Of a DNA stretch of 64,000 nucleotides, positions 40,501 to 55,500 are shown piece after piece. The notes beneath the pieces are model-generated. The model made no database searches. It was not told where the DNA came from and saw only the letters and a list, made by a program, of their open reading frames with translations. The position numbers and the translations under genes are program-made. The first letter of the stretch is position 1. Each line of letters begins with the position of its first letter. This stretch comes from Galbula dea (lineage: Eukaryota; Chordata; Aves; Piciformes; Galbulidae). The stretch lies in NCBI GenBank assembly GCA_013399015.1, contig VWZX01009107.1, forward strand, positions 1 to 64,000, in the 5' to 3' direction.

Positions 40501-43500
40501 AGTGCATGTGTTAAATTAAACAGCAGTAAGTAGTTCATCTGAAGCATTCAAAACATTAACTTCCAATACAATGAATTTTCATTTTTCTTCTAAAGGAGAT
40601 ACTAAGATGTTCCAATGTCATGCACCAGGAGAGTTTTTCAGAACACACATTTCCCTATGTACAGTAGCTCCAATAAGAAAAAGGTATTTGTCAATATACC
40701 TCCTGACATTGCAAGTAAGTTCTTCTGGTCAAGCCTAATGGGACTCAATAGATGTACTACACACGCAATGAAACGTTGGAAGTATTTTGCTTTGCATTAC
40801 AATACTCATTACAGAAACACTTGTTAACTAAACAAGTGTAAACTTGTTTAACTAAAATCTAAACAACCCATAAAGAAGTTCAGTAGCTGCTGTGTTCCCC
40901 CTCTCTTTTCTCAAATTTACACTTAAACCAGTTGTTTTCATACTGCAGAACTGTGAAGACTTAAGTTATATACTCCACAACTGCAACTGTTTGGTTTTGG
41001 TTGAAAAAGGATGAAGCATTCCATACATACCAGCTCCTTTGTTTCTCCATCATGCTTTGCATTGAAGTCTTTAGGTTGAAACTTCCACAGCAATGAGAGG
41101 TCAGTCAAAAGAAGTGGAACTTTCAGAGGGTTTCGGAAGGACACTTCTACAGTTATTGGCTCTATTAAGAAAAGGTGTATTAAAAATGTGCCAGAAAATG
41201 AAGACAACAAGATATCCTCACCACCATCTGAGAGTTCACCTAACTCAAACCAAACTGCTTGCACAAGAACACTGTGCAAATTTACCTAACTCAATTTCTA
41301 AAGTGTATATAAGCCTTAACTTTACCTTCTATCACAGCAAGTGGAAATCTGGAGTTATCCGAGTAGCAGTTTAAACAGAACTGGGTTGGTTGGAAGTTTG
41401 AAGGTGTTGTTCCTTTATTTACCACTGAAACAACCTGTTCCTCAAGCTCCTTCCACTGTTGGGATGATTCCGAGTCATACTCCTGGTCCAGACTGACATG
41501 TGTAGCTGCCTGCTTCTCCCCTAGCATAAGTAAGGCAATCTTAGAACAGAAGAACAGCGGCACTTGCAGAGGCTTGCACTGGCAATTTGTACTGTTAAAA
41601 TCTCTTAAGTCACTGCCATTTCTTATGTTACAGTTGATTGAACTCAGTGAACTGGGAAATATTTTGAAATGCACACATGGAAGACAATACTGAGGATTGA
41701 AGCATACTTCTGTTTGCAAACTGCAGAACTCCAAGACTTTGGCATGCCACATGGGATCCACTCAGCTTACAGGTCATTTTTACTTTATGACAGACTGCAG
41801 CCCTGCACTACAGCACTGGTTTATGCATGAATTACCATTAAGTTTACTTTACTTTCAGGAATCACAGTGTTTCAAACATTTCACCCAAAAGAAAGTGAAC
41901 TTTAAAGCTAATTTCTAGCACTGGCACTAGCATGAAGTTCACTACAGACTTGCATTGAATGCACATATGCAGATTTCATATTTACACAGGAAGTTTGACA
42001 ATACCTAGCAAGAAGACACAAAGCTGTGGCTCATCTTTTGAAATCTCATTTAAGGAGTTCCCATGTCACAACAGTTTTACACAATGATACATTTTCTTTA
42101 CATGACACCAAATCTTGCACATTCTGGTTCCACACAGAAGGAACTGCAATCTATTTATATAGCATTTTCTAACCTTCTGCTGGTCTTCGATCGTGCCCAA
42201 AGAAAACGCGAGTTGCTGAGCTGTTGATATATGGCAAAGGAAGCTGTGGTAAGGGACCATCAGGTGAGAGCTGTGTTACATTCTGGAGCAAAGGAGGAAA
42301 ACAAGGGTCATGCCATTATGCAAATACATGATGTCCATGCTGTACTTTAAGCAACGACTGAATGATAAGGAAGCCAAATTATAAGCACTCAATGTTTGGA
42401 CAGGTAGTAATTTTAGGATGGAATTAATCATTTTATTTAACTATTTTCATGATTTCTTCTGGTTTTGTTTGGGTTTTTCTGTTTTGTTTTTGTTGTTGCT
42501 TGTTTTGGTTTGGTTCTGTTTGTTTTTAAACAAATTTTAAGTACTTTTGTTTGTAATTTTTGAAAAGTAAAAAGGGAACACATCAATGAGATGAAAACAA
42601 CCCTGAAAAAACAGGTATGACAGAAAACCAATGACTTTTTAATAGGAAATTACTGCTAATAAAATGGATTACTCAAGGAATAAATACAATGAAAAAATCA
42701 TTTACCTTATAAACATACAGATATTCCCTTAAAAAAGCTCCTTGCTGAGCTGGAGGCTGTTTACTATCGTTGATCAAGATGTGCCTGAAGGCAGACACAG
42801 CATTGTCAAGCTGTCGAAGGGTAAAGGACTGGCGGCCAATGGTGAAGTTAATGTGGTCTTCGGCCAGAGACCAGCCCTTCCCTTTGTAAACCTGCATGGC
42901 TTGACAGTAGCAACGCAAGGCATGCTTCTTCTGCAAGAAACAACAAACAAGGTCATTTCCCAACTAATCCCATTAACCACTCACTGCAATTCTACTACTA
43001 GGAAGACTGAACAGTAAGTCAGAAGTGACTCAAGTTTTGATGGTTTCCTCCTCACTGTGCCAAGTGTAATGCTTGCAGAACTATACCTCCTAGCATCTGG
43101 TCAACATTAGTCTAAGCACAACAATGCTGGTTCCCAGAGTACAGAGCCAAGCCTGCAGATTCAGTTCATGTTTTCAGTGACTAGTGTAACAGGCAGCAAG
43201 TTAAAAGCTCAAAAAAACAATAGAAGACTACTTTTAAAAGTAGAGTGTTTTGTGTTGCTTTAGGACTGACTGCTAAAGTTGACAGAGTTCAACTGCCAAG
43301 CCTCAGGACATAAGAGAGATGTAATATATTTCATTCCACTTCTGCAATTGAACTTTGTGTGACACTTGCAGTCAATTTTTGTTCAGAAGACACATTTGGG
43401 ACAAAATCCATGCCAAGCAAACCAACAAACCACAGCCCTACAGTACATACAAGACAAAAGAACCAACTGCATCAGCCATTAGGAGATGGATACTCTGCTC

Positions 43501-46500
43501 CCAGTCAGCTCCACACTTCCTTTCCTGTGCCTACATCAGAACCTGGGCATTCAATCCCAAGTTTAGGTATTGAATATCTGCACAACCATTCACTGTACAA
43601 GCAAATCTCAGCTTCTAAAAAAGGGAATAGTATCCCCTTATTTACAGCAGTAATGGGAAAAATCTAAGCTATGTTCAAATTGGTATGGTGATGACAGCAG
43701 AGTACCAGCAGTAAATCCTCAGTGTCATCAGATATTACTGACATTTTAAAACATGGTATTACAGTATGTAGCTGAACAGTCTGGCTGATTTCTCTTCAGA
43801 AGCATTTAATGTTTTAATGTCTCTAAGGATACAAAAAAAACCCACACATAACTAACATTGACTGTAACACTGAAAAAGCATTCCTTGGAAACCAGAATCC
43901 CTACAAGAATTAGACACAAATAAGGAGATAACTGTTACACAAAGTCAAAGCTTTACAAAACACATGCACTTTCTCAGGCAAAGGTGCGAAATAGAAAATA
44001 AAGAAAAACACCCCTCTGATAATAGCTCCCTGTCAGTACTGTCTTATCATAACAAGAGACAGGCAAACTACTGCAGAAAGTAGTAGTTCTTTGTAGCAGT
44101 TTCTATGACTGCTATTATTCTAGTAAATAACATAATAAATTCCTAGCTCCTGCAACTCACTTGTACTCAGGGGTAAAAATGCTCTACCTGAATATAAGCC
44201 TTGGATTTCACTGTGTACAAAACAGAAACTCAGGTGTGAAAACATCTATCATTTAAAGTCAGTGATCTTCAGCATTATGTCAAGTCAAGCACAGAAGTAA
44301 AAAGACTAAGCTGATCAATGCAGATCACACAGCTGAATACTTCTGACTAACAGTGTCAGAAACCAAGCACATTTGACATGTTTTTCAGAGTAAGGATCAA
44401 ATACTGTGCACATTTTCTATCTGAAAATATAATACTTACCTGGCCTGCTTTACTAAACCTATGGCCAGCCAATATCATATGAAATGCAAACTTTCTAACC
44501 ATGGGACTTTTCATGTTGATAAAGCAATGGGCTGCCTGCTCCAAGAGAAGTGCACTGCGAAGATCTGAATCCTATTTAGAAGTAAAAATAAGAATTAGCC
44601 TCCAAGTTAAAGACAAACACAAAGGTAACAGTGGTCTTGCTTTAATGTTAACAGAGACAGTAAGCTGTAACAGTGCTGTGAAGCTGAAGATTCTTATACA
44701 TGTAATGCTTGCATGTAAATGTACACACATACAAAAGAAAGACAGACTACAAGTACCTTTCACTTTGTTATATGTATAGTGTTCAATACCAAACACACTG
44801 GCATTTTTTTTGCAGTGGAGATATTTATACATCAACTTTTCAGTATGAGTGGCAACAAAGGTAATTTCTGCTTTTTCAGTTACTCACACTACAGTTTCTA
44901 ACACTCAGCATTACCTCTGAAGCACTCTGCTACCTTTTCCCCTCCCTCCCCCTGCAGATATTAAGGATAGAAACAAAAAGTAAGAGCTTTAACCTGATGA
45001 AGAAAACCAGAAGGAATAATGGAACTTTGTACAACAAGAACCAGGATGACTTCTTAACAATGCACAATTTCTTATTACTACCCACTTCTGATGCCAGAAC
45101 ACAGCTATTTTGCTTTAAACAATCAGAATGGAACCTACTTGATTTTACCACAAGTGAACTCCATGCTTCAGTGATATGCAAGTCTGGACTACAAATACTC
45201 TCTGAGACACCTACACAGCATCCTACAAGAATTTTCTTTGCAACTGTCAAAAGGCACCACAAGCATCCTACACATAATTTTAAGTTGTAAAATGACTGTG
45301 CAGAGTCAATTGTATTTCAGTTCCAATGCTCACAATAAATTTTGACAGATAGTTTAAGTTGAAAGGGCAAGGGTGCCCCTACTGCTATCATTTATTTCAC
45401 TTCTCTTCAAGCAAGACACTTTCTGGACTGTTAGAAGCTAATTCCATGCTCAATTTCCACCAATTAATATTACAGAAGTGTTAAGGGTAGCTTTCACTTA
45501 CACAGTATGACTCTAATAGATCCATAACAGCTGAGCTCCAGTAACATCTTTGTTACTTAGAGCAGTTCTGATTGTATGTGGGACAGTATCCATTCCAGCT
45601 CTGGCAAGCCATGCCAATACTTGGAACCCAGGAGTTCTAAAACTGAACCTATGCCATACAAGAGCTAAGCAGGTGTCAGCTCTAAAGCCAAAGATAACAA
45701 ATGCCTATTTAGCATGCTTAAAGAAGTCAAGCAAGTCACTTGACTATAAAAATAAGAAGTACTAGTTCCTTCACTTGCAGTGTAAACAATTTTCTTCATT
45801 TCCTGCTGTGTACCAGCTCATTTGCTCCCTTTGGCTATACAAATATCATAGGACAAGGATTAGAATGGAACCTAGATTGAGTAAGCAAATAAACAGAGGG
45901 AGGGCAAGAGGGGGGAAAAAGCTACCAAGTGTTTTACCTCACTGGTTAAGCGAATGAGAAGAGCAGCTGCCTCTGAGTACTTGCTCTGGCTTTTGAGGAT
46001 TTCAGCACTGAGCAGCACACAGCGTTCAGCAAGAACCATGTTCCTAAAGGAAACACAGAAAGGTATGAAGAAATATTTATCAAAGTACATCTCAACTCTG
46101 ACACAGAGATGTCTACCCTTTAAGTATGTTATCACAGAGGTGCCACCAGCACTGCTGACAGGGTCAGCTTTAGGCAGCAGGGCCGTTCTGGAGCTGGGTG
46201 AAAACTGGCTCTGGCTCTGTCTGATACAGGGGCACCTTCTGCTCTCCTCTCACAGAAGCCATCCCTGCAGCCACCCCACTACCAAAAATCTTACCAGGTA
46301 AATCCAATACACAAGTTTAATAAGCACTCTTAAGAATAGCACAGATTCCATGTTACCCTAGATAAACTAGCATACCTTACTTGTTAAAAAGCTCCTATCC
46401 TTTTGCAATCTATTAGTCATCTGGCACTATCACTGTGCAGGGGGAGAAAGCTAAGCCACCAGGTCCTTCACCTTTCACTGGATCAGTACAAAAGTAAACA

Positions 46501-49500
46501 ACATACTTGCAGATATCTCGATAGGTCTGAATTGCTGTTTCCATATAATGAGCAGGATATGGTCTAGGAGCTCCAGGCTGAAGGAAAGCTGACACTGCTG
46601 CCATTTCCTACAAGAGAAATTCACTACTCTCACTGCAGTTTTCTTGACAAATTGTAAAGCTCAAAATGCTGAGAAACATCTTTCAACAGCTACTACTTCA
46701 AGATCTTCATCTAACCAGTTACTGGCATAGAAAAGTGCACCCAACACACTGTAACTGATACAACGTTTAATACAAGACCCTATTTATGGCTTTGCTAGGA
46801 ATTAAGCAGACATCAGAAAGAGTTATACATACTCAGAGTAGGGTTTTTTTCAGTTCATGGTACCCCTGACCCTGTGCAAAGCACTAATTCAGTACTGCTG
46901 CTCATTTCCTACTGCAGGAACAATCCTTCTGCCAAAGTAGCACTACCTTTTGGTTTTTTAATATGAGAACTGTTTTCTGAGGTTTGCTTAAATTAAGTTA
47001 CATACTCAGCTTCCAAGGAAACTAGTAAACATGCACTCTGAAACTTCACTTCTTTCCTTAGAGGGTAAAGATAGAACAGCCAAGTTTTTTTTGTAGTAAA
47101 GACCAAGACTTCTAGTTACAAAAATTCATATTAAGACCTCTACAAACCATTCATTAAGCAATTAGGATAACTTCTCACATTATTCAGATGAAGAGCAACT
47201 GTCTGTGCTGCAAGAAATACACATTCATGGCAAGGTTTTCTATTAAGATGGGACAGGGTAAGAGTGCTGCTGTGGCTCTACAAAGCCTCATATTGATATT
47301 ATCAAGTTAACCAGACTGAAGTCTACAAAACAGCTTCTAACAATTTTTAAACAAGCCTCACCATTTTCCCCAGTGTTCCCATTTATCCTGTTGAAAATTC
47401 AGTCACATGTACCTTCAATTTCAAGAGAAATTAATGAGCATGCGTTTACAGTGAAGTTCAGCAGTGGCATGCTCAACCTGTAACCCTCAAGACTCTTCAA
47501 AAAGGTACAATACCATATTTATAGTGACACAGCCTGGACTTCCTGGTGAAGAAGTACTTTACCAAAATCTAAAAGAGACACTATAAAACTATTTCACACC
47601 TGATTTTGAGTTATCAGACAAGTTCAAAGATCCATTCTGCTAGAGGTTGCATTCTAGGCATTCTCCTTTCCATATTTCACATTTTTAAAATTAATTCTTC
47701 CATTTTTATTCACATCTTTATTCCCTTAATAAAGCAACAGCCAATAGATTTGAGAACACTTTAGGACTTGCTAAAGATATGCAGCAGATTTGGAAAGATC
47801 CTTAGAAATTTGGAGAGAGAGAGAGAGAATGCATTTTGTTACCTGTAGACAAGTACTAGAGATTATTAGGAAAAGTTCACAAAATGTTTATGTTCTGTGA
47901 AGTACCAACCAGTGCTCCAGCTGCATAAAGCATTGCCTGATCATTTAAGAAGTCTTTCTTTGCTGTATGGTAGCAGCTATATGCAAGCTCATAGTGTTGC
48001 ACCAAAAAGCACAAGTCTGCCATTTTCCGGATTTGCAGCTCTGGTGCTTCTGGAGGATACCTATAAAAACAAATATTTACATAAATAAATAGAGCTCATG
48101 CTCTAGAATAAAGTCAACCCCTCTGATCTAATTGCTTTTCACAAAGCAGGAATAAAAACTGCATTGCTTCAGCCTTACCCAAAAACCACCTAAGAAAAGC
48201 AAAGCTGCTTCCTTCCGCCACATGGTTTCCTATCCTTCCTCTCTGACTTGGTTTCACACCCTACTTTCCAATTGACAAGATTCACTGTTCCACTAGCATT
48301 CAAAGCAAGCATTCCTCTTAGCCAAAAAATACTGGAAAAAAAGTATGCAGCTCTCACTGAAACTGAGTATTTTGGTAAAATTTAAAATCTTCTTTTAGTG
48401 TAAAATACAGGTACAAAAAAAAGTATGAAATTCCCCCTAATTTAGCTCTCAAACATACTTGCAAAAGCAGTATATTTAATACTCAAAGGTAGTAAATTAC
48501 ACAGTTACATGAACAGAAACCCTCATACAGGGGATTGAGCTTAGACAAGAAAAAAAAAGCCTGCAGTAATTTTAAAACATCCCTAAAGGCTTCTTAAAAT
48601 AGTCTGTAACTTAGAGAGCTTCACTGTAAATATTGCAGGAAGATGGCTCTAAACAGTTTTATCCTTTTTCTTAAGTTCTGCTGCTCCTTCATTGCACACA
48701 TTTAGAGCCAGCACTTTGCATGATTTCTGCAGTTAAAGTCTTTTACGATATTGCTGATTCAGTTCACTTTGCAAAACACCATCAAATACACATAGGCTTT
48801 CACTCCCCAAAAGAGGTACACTGAAAACATTTAGATCTAAAGGTAAGGACTGAAATTACTTACAGCAAACCAGAAGTATTCTTCAGTTCATTTATACTTT
48901 TCTCTGGAACCTTGCTGCCACTGAACCATTTTTTAGTAGCAGAGAAGAGAGATCGACTCAAGCCTTTCCTAGATATCAACTGCAAACAGACACTGCATCA
49001 GAGCACTGCACTGCAGGAGAGGCACTAACAGAGGCTACACTTCAAACCCCAAGTTGCATTAAAGTTTCCTCAACTGTTTTTTCCCATAAAATGGAAATAA
49101 AACCAATAAAATAAGCAAGAGCACACTCCTTCCAAATGAATCACTGAGACAAAGGTTTCAATTCACATATTTGCTCCATTTCTGACAGCTGAGGTTCACT
49201 ATCCTTGCTGTAAACTGCAGACATCTAAACATGCACAAGTTACAACTAGTACCTTTTGCCCCCCATGCCAAAATTGTCCAGAAACACAAAATAAAAGATT
49301 TTAGGAGCAAGGGCAGATTTCCCTGATAACAATTCAGTCAGGCTTTCACCATGAAGCCACCTTGTACTGAAGCTGTGTTCAAACAAATAAGGTTTAGTTC
49401 TTTTGTTTGGGGGGTTGGTTTTGGGTTGGGTTCTTGGGGGGGGAAGGGGGGTTGTTCTTGTTGTTGTTTGGTTGTTTTTGCCCAAAGACAAATTAAGCAA

Positions 49501-52500
49501 AAACTTCAGCTATTTCTCTTAAATTGACTTAGTTTTCATTAGGATCCTTGAATAATTAGTTGCAGAAGGAAGTCAATTTCAAACCAGATTTCTGGGTAAC
49601 TGATTTATACCCTAACTGTTTTTTCTTATCACAGCACAAAGTGTATTTAAGAGTAAACTGACCTGATCATTAAGTTGCCTAATTGTCTTCTCTATATGTG
49701 GCAAAAGCCCTCTAAATGTGAATTCCTGGATGAACTGTCTAATTCGATCGTGATCTGTGAGTGTTAAACAAGCACCATGAGGTGTTCCAGAACTGGACTT
49801 CTTTGTGTCTTGCAATGATGCAGTAGCCTTGGTGTAATCAGTGCTATCCAGACTGCCACTGGGATGATCCAGTTGAAGGGGGTGAGTCTTAAAGTTATTT
49901 GACAGGCCATCTATTGGAAGATTGAAACAAAAACTCCTGTAAGTATCAAGTTACTTAAACATTTTAGTTTTCAAATGAGTTTACTGACCCACTTTCAATT
50001 TTCCTTCCAGAACTCTGTTAAGTAAAACTAGTCATCAATTATTCTGCTCTACAGCAGACAGCAGCAGAGCACTACCTGAATATTACACCACTCCTGAAGT
50101 TCTTCAGAAAGCTCAGGGAATCTCAGGAACTACAACATAGCTAAGTATATATTTTAGGTTCTCAACTGCAGTGCAAATAATCCCCAAGTGTGCTGACTAG
50201 GATCAACAGCAGTGAAGGAACACTATGAAAAACACTAAGATCAAAGTCAAATACTCATGAAAAGTTGGAAATGCAGCAGTTACTACAATGGCTCTAGATA
50301 CAGTCACTCTTTTCTGTGTATGTTTTAAGGAAAAAAACCCACCAAAAATACAACTAATCTTCCATGCCCTTCCAAGCACTCATGATGTAAAACAACCTCC
50401 TCCAAAGTTCTTTTAGTTCACTGAGAAGGGCTGCTGACCACTACTGCATCTAGGTAGCTGAACTAGACCAAGACACTGTTTTGCTCCAAGACTTATAATT
50501 CTCTTAGTTATTATTTCCTTTCTGTATAAGAAAATCAGCTTGCTTTATCCAGCCCTAGCTAGCACTGAGCAAAGCTGAGCTGAGAAAGCTAGGTACATAA
50601 AGTTCAAACAGCAGCTTGCAGATTGTATCTGGGCTGTAATGCCCTAAAAAGCTGCTTTTTTAGGCAACTGCAGGCACTCCTACATACATTAGGTGTCTCT
50701 TTGCCTTTCAAATCAGGGATGATCTGGGCTGAGTCAGGCCAGATAGTATGGGGTATCTCCACTTGTTCCCTATTTGATGATGGTTCTCATCTGAATCCTA
50801 CACAGCTACCTTAAAAAAAAGGCCATGCATTCATTTGCACTTAATTTCATTTGCTGTCCTCTGCCACCCACTAGCTCAACAGCAAGACAAGTTCTTCTAC
50901 TCAACTTGCTTTGTAAATCACTACCCTTGTCATTACATTTTAAACCAAAAACAAGGAGAAAACCAAAACACGAACACCCCACAGCCAAACAAACCTTTGG
51001 TTCCAAGCTACATCAGAGCAACTACACAGAACTTTTATTATCAGAATTAACCATTTAATCTTATGTTGCTGTTTATTAATTGTCAGTTTGCAGACACCAT
51101 GCTTCTTCTTACAAAAGACAAGTCCAATACATCAATAACCATCTCATTAAAGATACAGCTGCCCATTCCCACCAATCCTTTAAACCAGCACCACAGTGTT
51201 TTTCTTTGTGGACTCTAGGTTATGTTATCTTTAAGCAGATAGGAAATCATTACTCTGAATTCCCTAACAAGTCCCTCAATGGATGACTGCCCAGACAACA
51301 GACAGCTCTATAAATGCTATCACATCCGTGTTTTGATCAAAGTTATAAAAATACCTTTAATTTCACTGCCTAAGCCATCTGATAACAAGTGATCAGTATT
51401 CTTGCTTGAAATGACAGTGTAAGGACAATCTTCATAGCAATCCTGCTAGAAAAAAAAGAAGTCAGTTTTAAGACTAGAGCACACACACAAGTGTCAGTCA
51501 ACAGTAATAAGTTAATTGAATTATTAACTAAAGTTAACAAAAAAGCATATTAATTCTTACATATTCACTTGTGAAGTAGTTTATGAGACTTTCAGAACCT
51601 GTCCTATTGTAAAGCTGAAAGTTATATTCATCAAATGAAAGAAGTGTCTTCTGGCTTGCTCAAAGAGCTTCACTGTTGACTAAAGCAAGCAACTCCAGCT
51701 CTCATATAGCAATCTGTAGTGAAAATATGCTTCCTAAAGCAGTCCCTGAACAAGCTCACACCAAAAAAAAAAATCATTTATGTTGGACAGTTGACGTGGG
51801 ACAGAAAAGAGTTATTAGTTATCCAATTAGTTTATGGTGTAACATTACTTATAGGTCCTCTTAGCTTACAGAGTGTCAGATACTTTGACCTTCCAGTGCC
51901 AGCTAGATTTGGTAAAGAACTAGGATTCCACAAGCAAATCTTTTAATCAGATGCAGTTAAAATTGCAGGTCACTGAAAAGCAAACTGGTCCTGACATTCA
52001 CGGCAAACTGAACTCAAGTCAGAACTAACACACACTATCTTTTGCCATCTCAGCAATGACAGACCAGACTGGACTGCAAAAAAAAAAAAGTATCACACAT
52101 CCCTAAAAAACAACACACCCACACTGTTTAGAGAAGTCCAGAAGACCTGGAAAAACCCCAAATTTTAAGAGTGAAGAAAATTAACCATAATGAAGGTAGG
52201 AAATTACTGTGAATGGAATACTTGTGAGGTTACTTGCTCTTGTCAGTGCATAAAGCACAAATCTATTACTTCAGTGCTCCTGTCTGCCTATTTCAGACAG
52301 TCTAGCATCTCTGTGCTACTTAAATTAACAGTAAGGAGCACTGAAGACAGTTCTTAGAGAGGATAGATGCTCTCACAAAAAGCCACAGCTGTGTTAGAAG
52401 TATCTTGACTGCCTATTTGTTTCTGCAGAAACAAATACATAATACTAAGGTAAAATTTAACACAACTACAATGGGCTTTCATATGCACCTTATGAAGTGT

Positions 52501-55500
52501 TTTTAGAATACTACAATACCTGGTTCTGGATAGTGTTTTTGTGAAGGTACTGACTCCAAGGATCTGGTATCTGTTCATCTGTCCCTCTGTTAGACACCCG
52601 TGAATTGATTTTCAGCAAGTAGCACCCCTGAGTTCCATACCTCTGCTTCATCTCTTCATAAATGGAGTCAGCTCTGAAAAACAAACCAACAACAATATTT
52701 TCCCTGTCTTGCTATCAAACCAATTCTATTCTAAATATGTATACTGCAATAAGATATTTCAGACTATCATCCATAGGGATTAAAAGGAAATTTTTTTTCC
52801 CCATATCTAAAGCAATCATTTATGCAGGAACAAAAGTGAGAATCTGAGAATTAGTTCTGTGAGCTAGCAAAGAAAACATCTACCTCAAGAAACTAGGACT
52901 GATTGTTTCATTTTATATGAACAAAAGAAGTAGATCTAAAAATACTACTTCAGGAAATCTGCCATGATAACAGTCAGTATGCTAGCTCACAGATCCTGCT
53001 GGATGTCTAATCTCAATGGGATTTATGAACACATTTCAGTCACAGAGTTCACCTGTAAGTTAAATGAAGGCAGAAGACCTACCTTTGTTCTTCCCCTGTG
53101 CTCACATCATGCAGTAACACATAATACTTGAGAGTGTTTGGTATAAACCACTTAGGATATAAGTATTCACTGCTATGCTGAATTCGATGCTGTTCTTGAG
53201 ATAGCTTCAGGAACTGCTCCACAGGCTCTGGTTCACTAGAAGAAACTACAAGCATACCTAAATCCATGTTAAGGACATTTACCAAAAGAACCCAGGAACA
53301 ACCACAAAAAATAAAACCAGCAAGTGTATGAAATAGAAGAGGTTAGTACAAGGATTAAGCCTGGAGAACACCACCACAGAAGTATGTGCAATTAGAATTT
53401 GGCCTTAGTCCTGATAAACACCATTTAAACAGGCAGTTAACCAACATCATTACCATGAGATGAAACAGCAGCAGGTGCACCCCAAAAATTCAAGCCTCTC
53501 TTGTACATGACAGACAGTCAATAGATACTTAAAGAGCTACAGAAGAAAGTGGTTTAGGATGAGGAAGTTTAGTTTACAGGTAGCAGCTGAGAGCTCAACT
53601 TGACAAATAAAGTGTGGTTAAAAAAAACCCCCAAAACATCAACAAAAAACCCAAAGCCCCACACACTAAAACCACCACACTAAACACAAAGAAAACTTTC
53701 ACCCTCTTATGAAATGAGTCTGTATAGTTAAACATCTTGAAAAAAGATGTATTTCAAATCATAATGGCAAAGAGATTGATTGGAAAATTTCCAAGTCTCC
53801 TACATTGCATTTCTGCAGCCAGCTCCAACAGCCTTCTCAAGAGAGGTCTGTAACACTCAAAGGATACATGCAACATAGTGGTTTAAGAATTCATGATCTG
53901 ATGCAGGCATGGACTGAAGAAAGCACTCTCTGTAAGACTCAAACCAAGGAGTAGTAGCTGAAATACACAAACAAAGAGGATGAATTAGAATACTCAGCAC
54001 AACTTCTGTTTACTCATTTATGATAAGGAAACATGAAAGACTACACCTAAAAGTGAAGCTTGCAAACTGACGAGGTTTTTGCATGGCAGGGGAAAGGAGG
54101 GGGAAGAGTCTAAGGGGAAAGCACCTAAAATACAAGTGGGAGAAACAGTAACACTGAATCAAACTCTGATTTGAACAGTATCTTAAGCACCAGCTTCATC
54201 AATATTGTAGGATCACATTATTTGGCCCTTTTTAGAGGAACTACTCCTTACCAACCCTTTAGACCCACACACGCTTGGGAAAGGAAAGCCAACAATTCTT
54301 CCAACAGTCACAGAATTCACCCCAGCTAGGGATGTGATGTAGAGGAGTTATCACCAAAACATTATCTTGAGAGTTTGTCTAAAGCTTTTGGGAGATGTGA
54401 CTTGGCTTGACAGTAGTCCTTTTCCTCTGCTCTGCCAAAATAAACAGTTGAGCTGGCAGCTGGCAAAGCAGGGATCCAGAAAGCTAAAAGCTCAGAACCA
54501 AGTTGTGCCATTGATTCCTTATAATGCTAACCTGCCATGTTCAAATGCCCTTTTACAATAGGGATTTCATTTTTCCAAGACTAATAAGTGAAGGGAAACC
54601 AAGTATGTCTAGAACATCCAAAGTACATGAAGTTAAAAATCTTCTCTGTTTCTTCCAACTACCAGTCAGCAATGAAGCATTATTTCTTCTTTCAAGGCTG
54701 TTTTATTCCTTCTCAATTCTGCAACTCCTTGAAGTAGAAAAAAGACCCCAGATCAAAAATCAGTCAGCTTCCAACAACCTGATTTCACACTGAAGTTAGT
54801 TGGAATCCAGTGTAAATTCAAACTAGAAAACAATAACTAGTAGAGAAAAAAAATGCACCTCCATCCTGATTTCTTAGCTGACTGTAAGAAACTCAGTACC
54901 ATTTTTATGTTGCAGTTATCTTCTAGTGCATTAAGTTAATGCATTCTGTATAATGCTACATTGTCAGGTCATCTTACATCAGCTTCATCCACACAGAAGT
55001 CAGATAAAGTCAAACTTCATAACTGAAGTTATGAAGTCTAGCAGTCAGCAATCTCACCAAAAATACATGACAGAAGGCAAACTTCTAGCTTTTGATTATA
55101 GCCTTTCCAGCAACTGCTCTCTAAGCACTTACATGGGATATAAAAAGCTCTTGGCTTTACTAAGTCCTGCATGTAAATATGACAATTTAAGGAAAACACA
55201 GCTTGCTATTAAAAGCAAACCATAAGAAACTGACTCATAAGCATATTTTTCACAAGTGTAACAGCCTTTGAGGAACTCAGGTTCACAACAAACAATGCTA
55301 AACTACTTAGGGCAGAAATCTCAATCACATTTCAGTTTCAAGCTCTGTTTTCAGTTTTCCATTTCTGTTTTACTGTTGAATTATGGGGAAAAGGGGTTTT
55401 TTTTAAATCTGACACAGCTACAAAGAGCTAAGTGCTATTTTGTTTGGGGTTTTTTGTTGTTGTGCCCCTCCCCTTTTCTCATTCACCCTATTAAGAATCT

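Larger units (their letters stand above)
36206..41030 (-). other. TRAPPC8: TRAPPC8 introns 16-20
   Basis: Between exons 16 and 21 the introns hold three CR1 3' ends and a 93-bp tandem duplication (listed separately). This makes it the most repeat-rich part of the gene. No additional exon was recognised in 38066-39111 or 39973-41030. Confidence 0.7.
41521..48863 (-). other. TRAPPC8: TRAPPC8 introns 8-14
   Basis: These introns separate exons 9-15. They contain a TTTTG/GTTT-rich low-complexity run (about 42459-42535) and a (GA)8 microsatellite at 47813-47828. I recognise no transposon, RNA gene or extra exon. Confidence 0.7.
48980..53082 (-). other. TRAPPC8: TRAPPC8 introns 4-7
   Basis: These introns separate exons 4-8. 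A strongly G-rich low-complexity tract lies at about 49400-49490 (separate entry). No other repeat or exon was recognised. Confidence 0.7.

Noticed and set aside
41521..41761. N-terminal extension of TRAPPC8 exon 15
   Set aside because: The frame is open to the left of the acceptor but the sequence does not match the family and a clear AG lies at 41522-41521.
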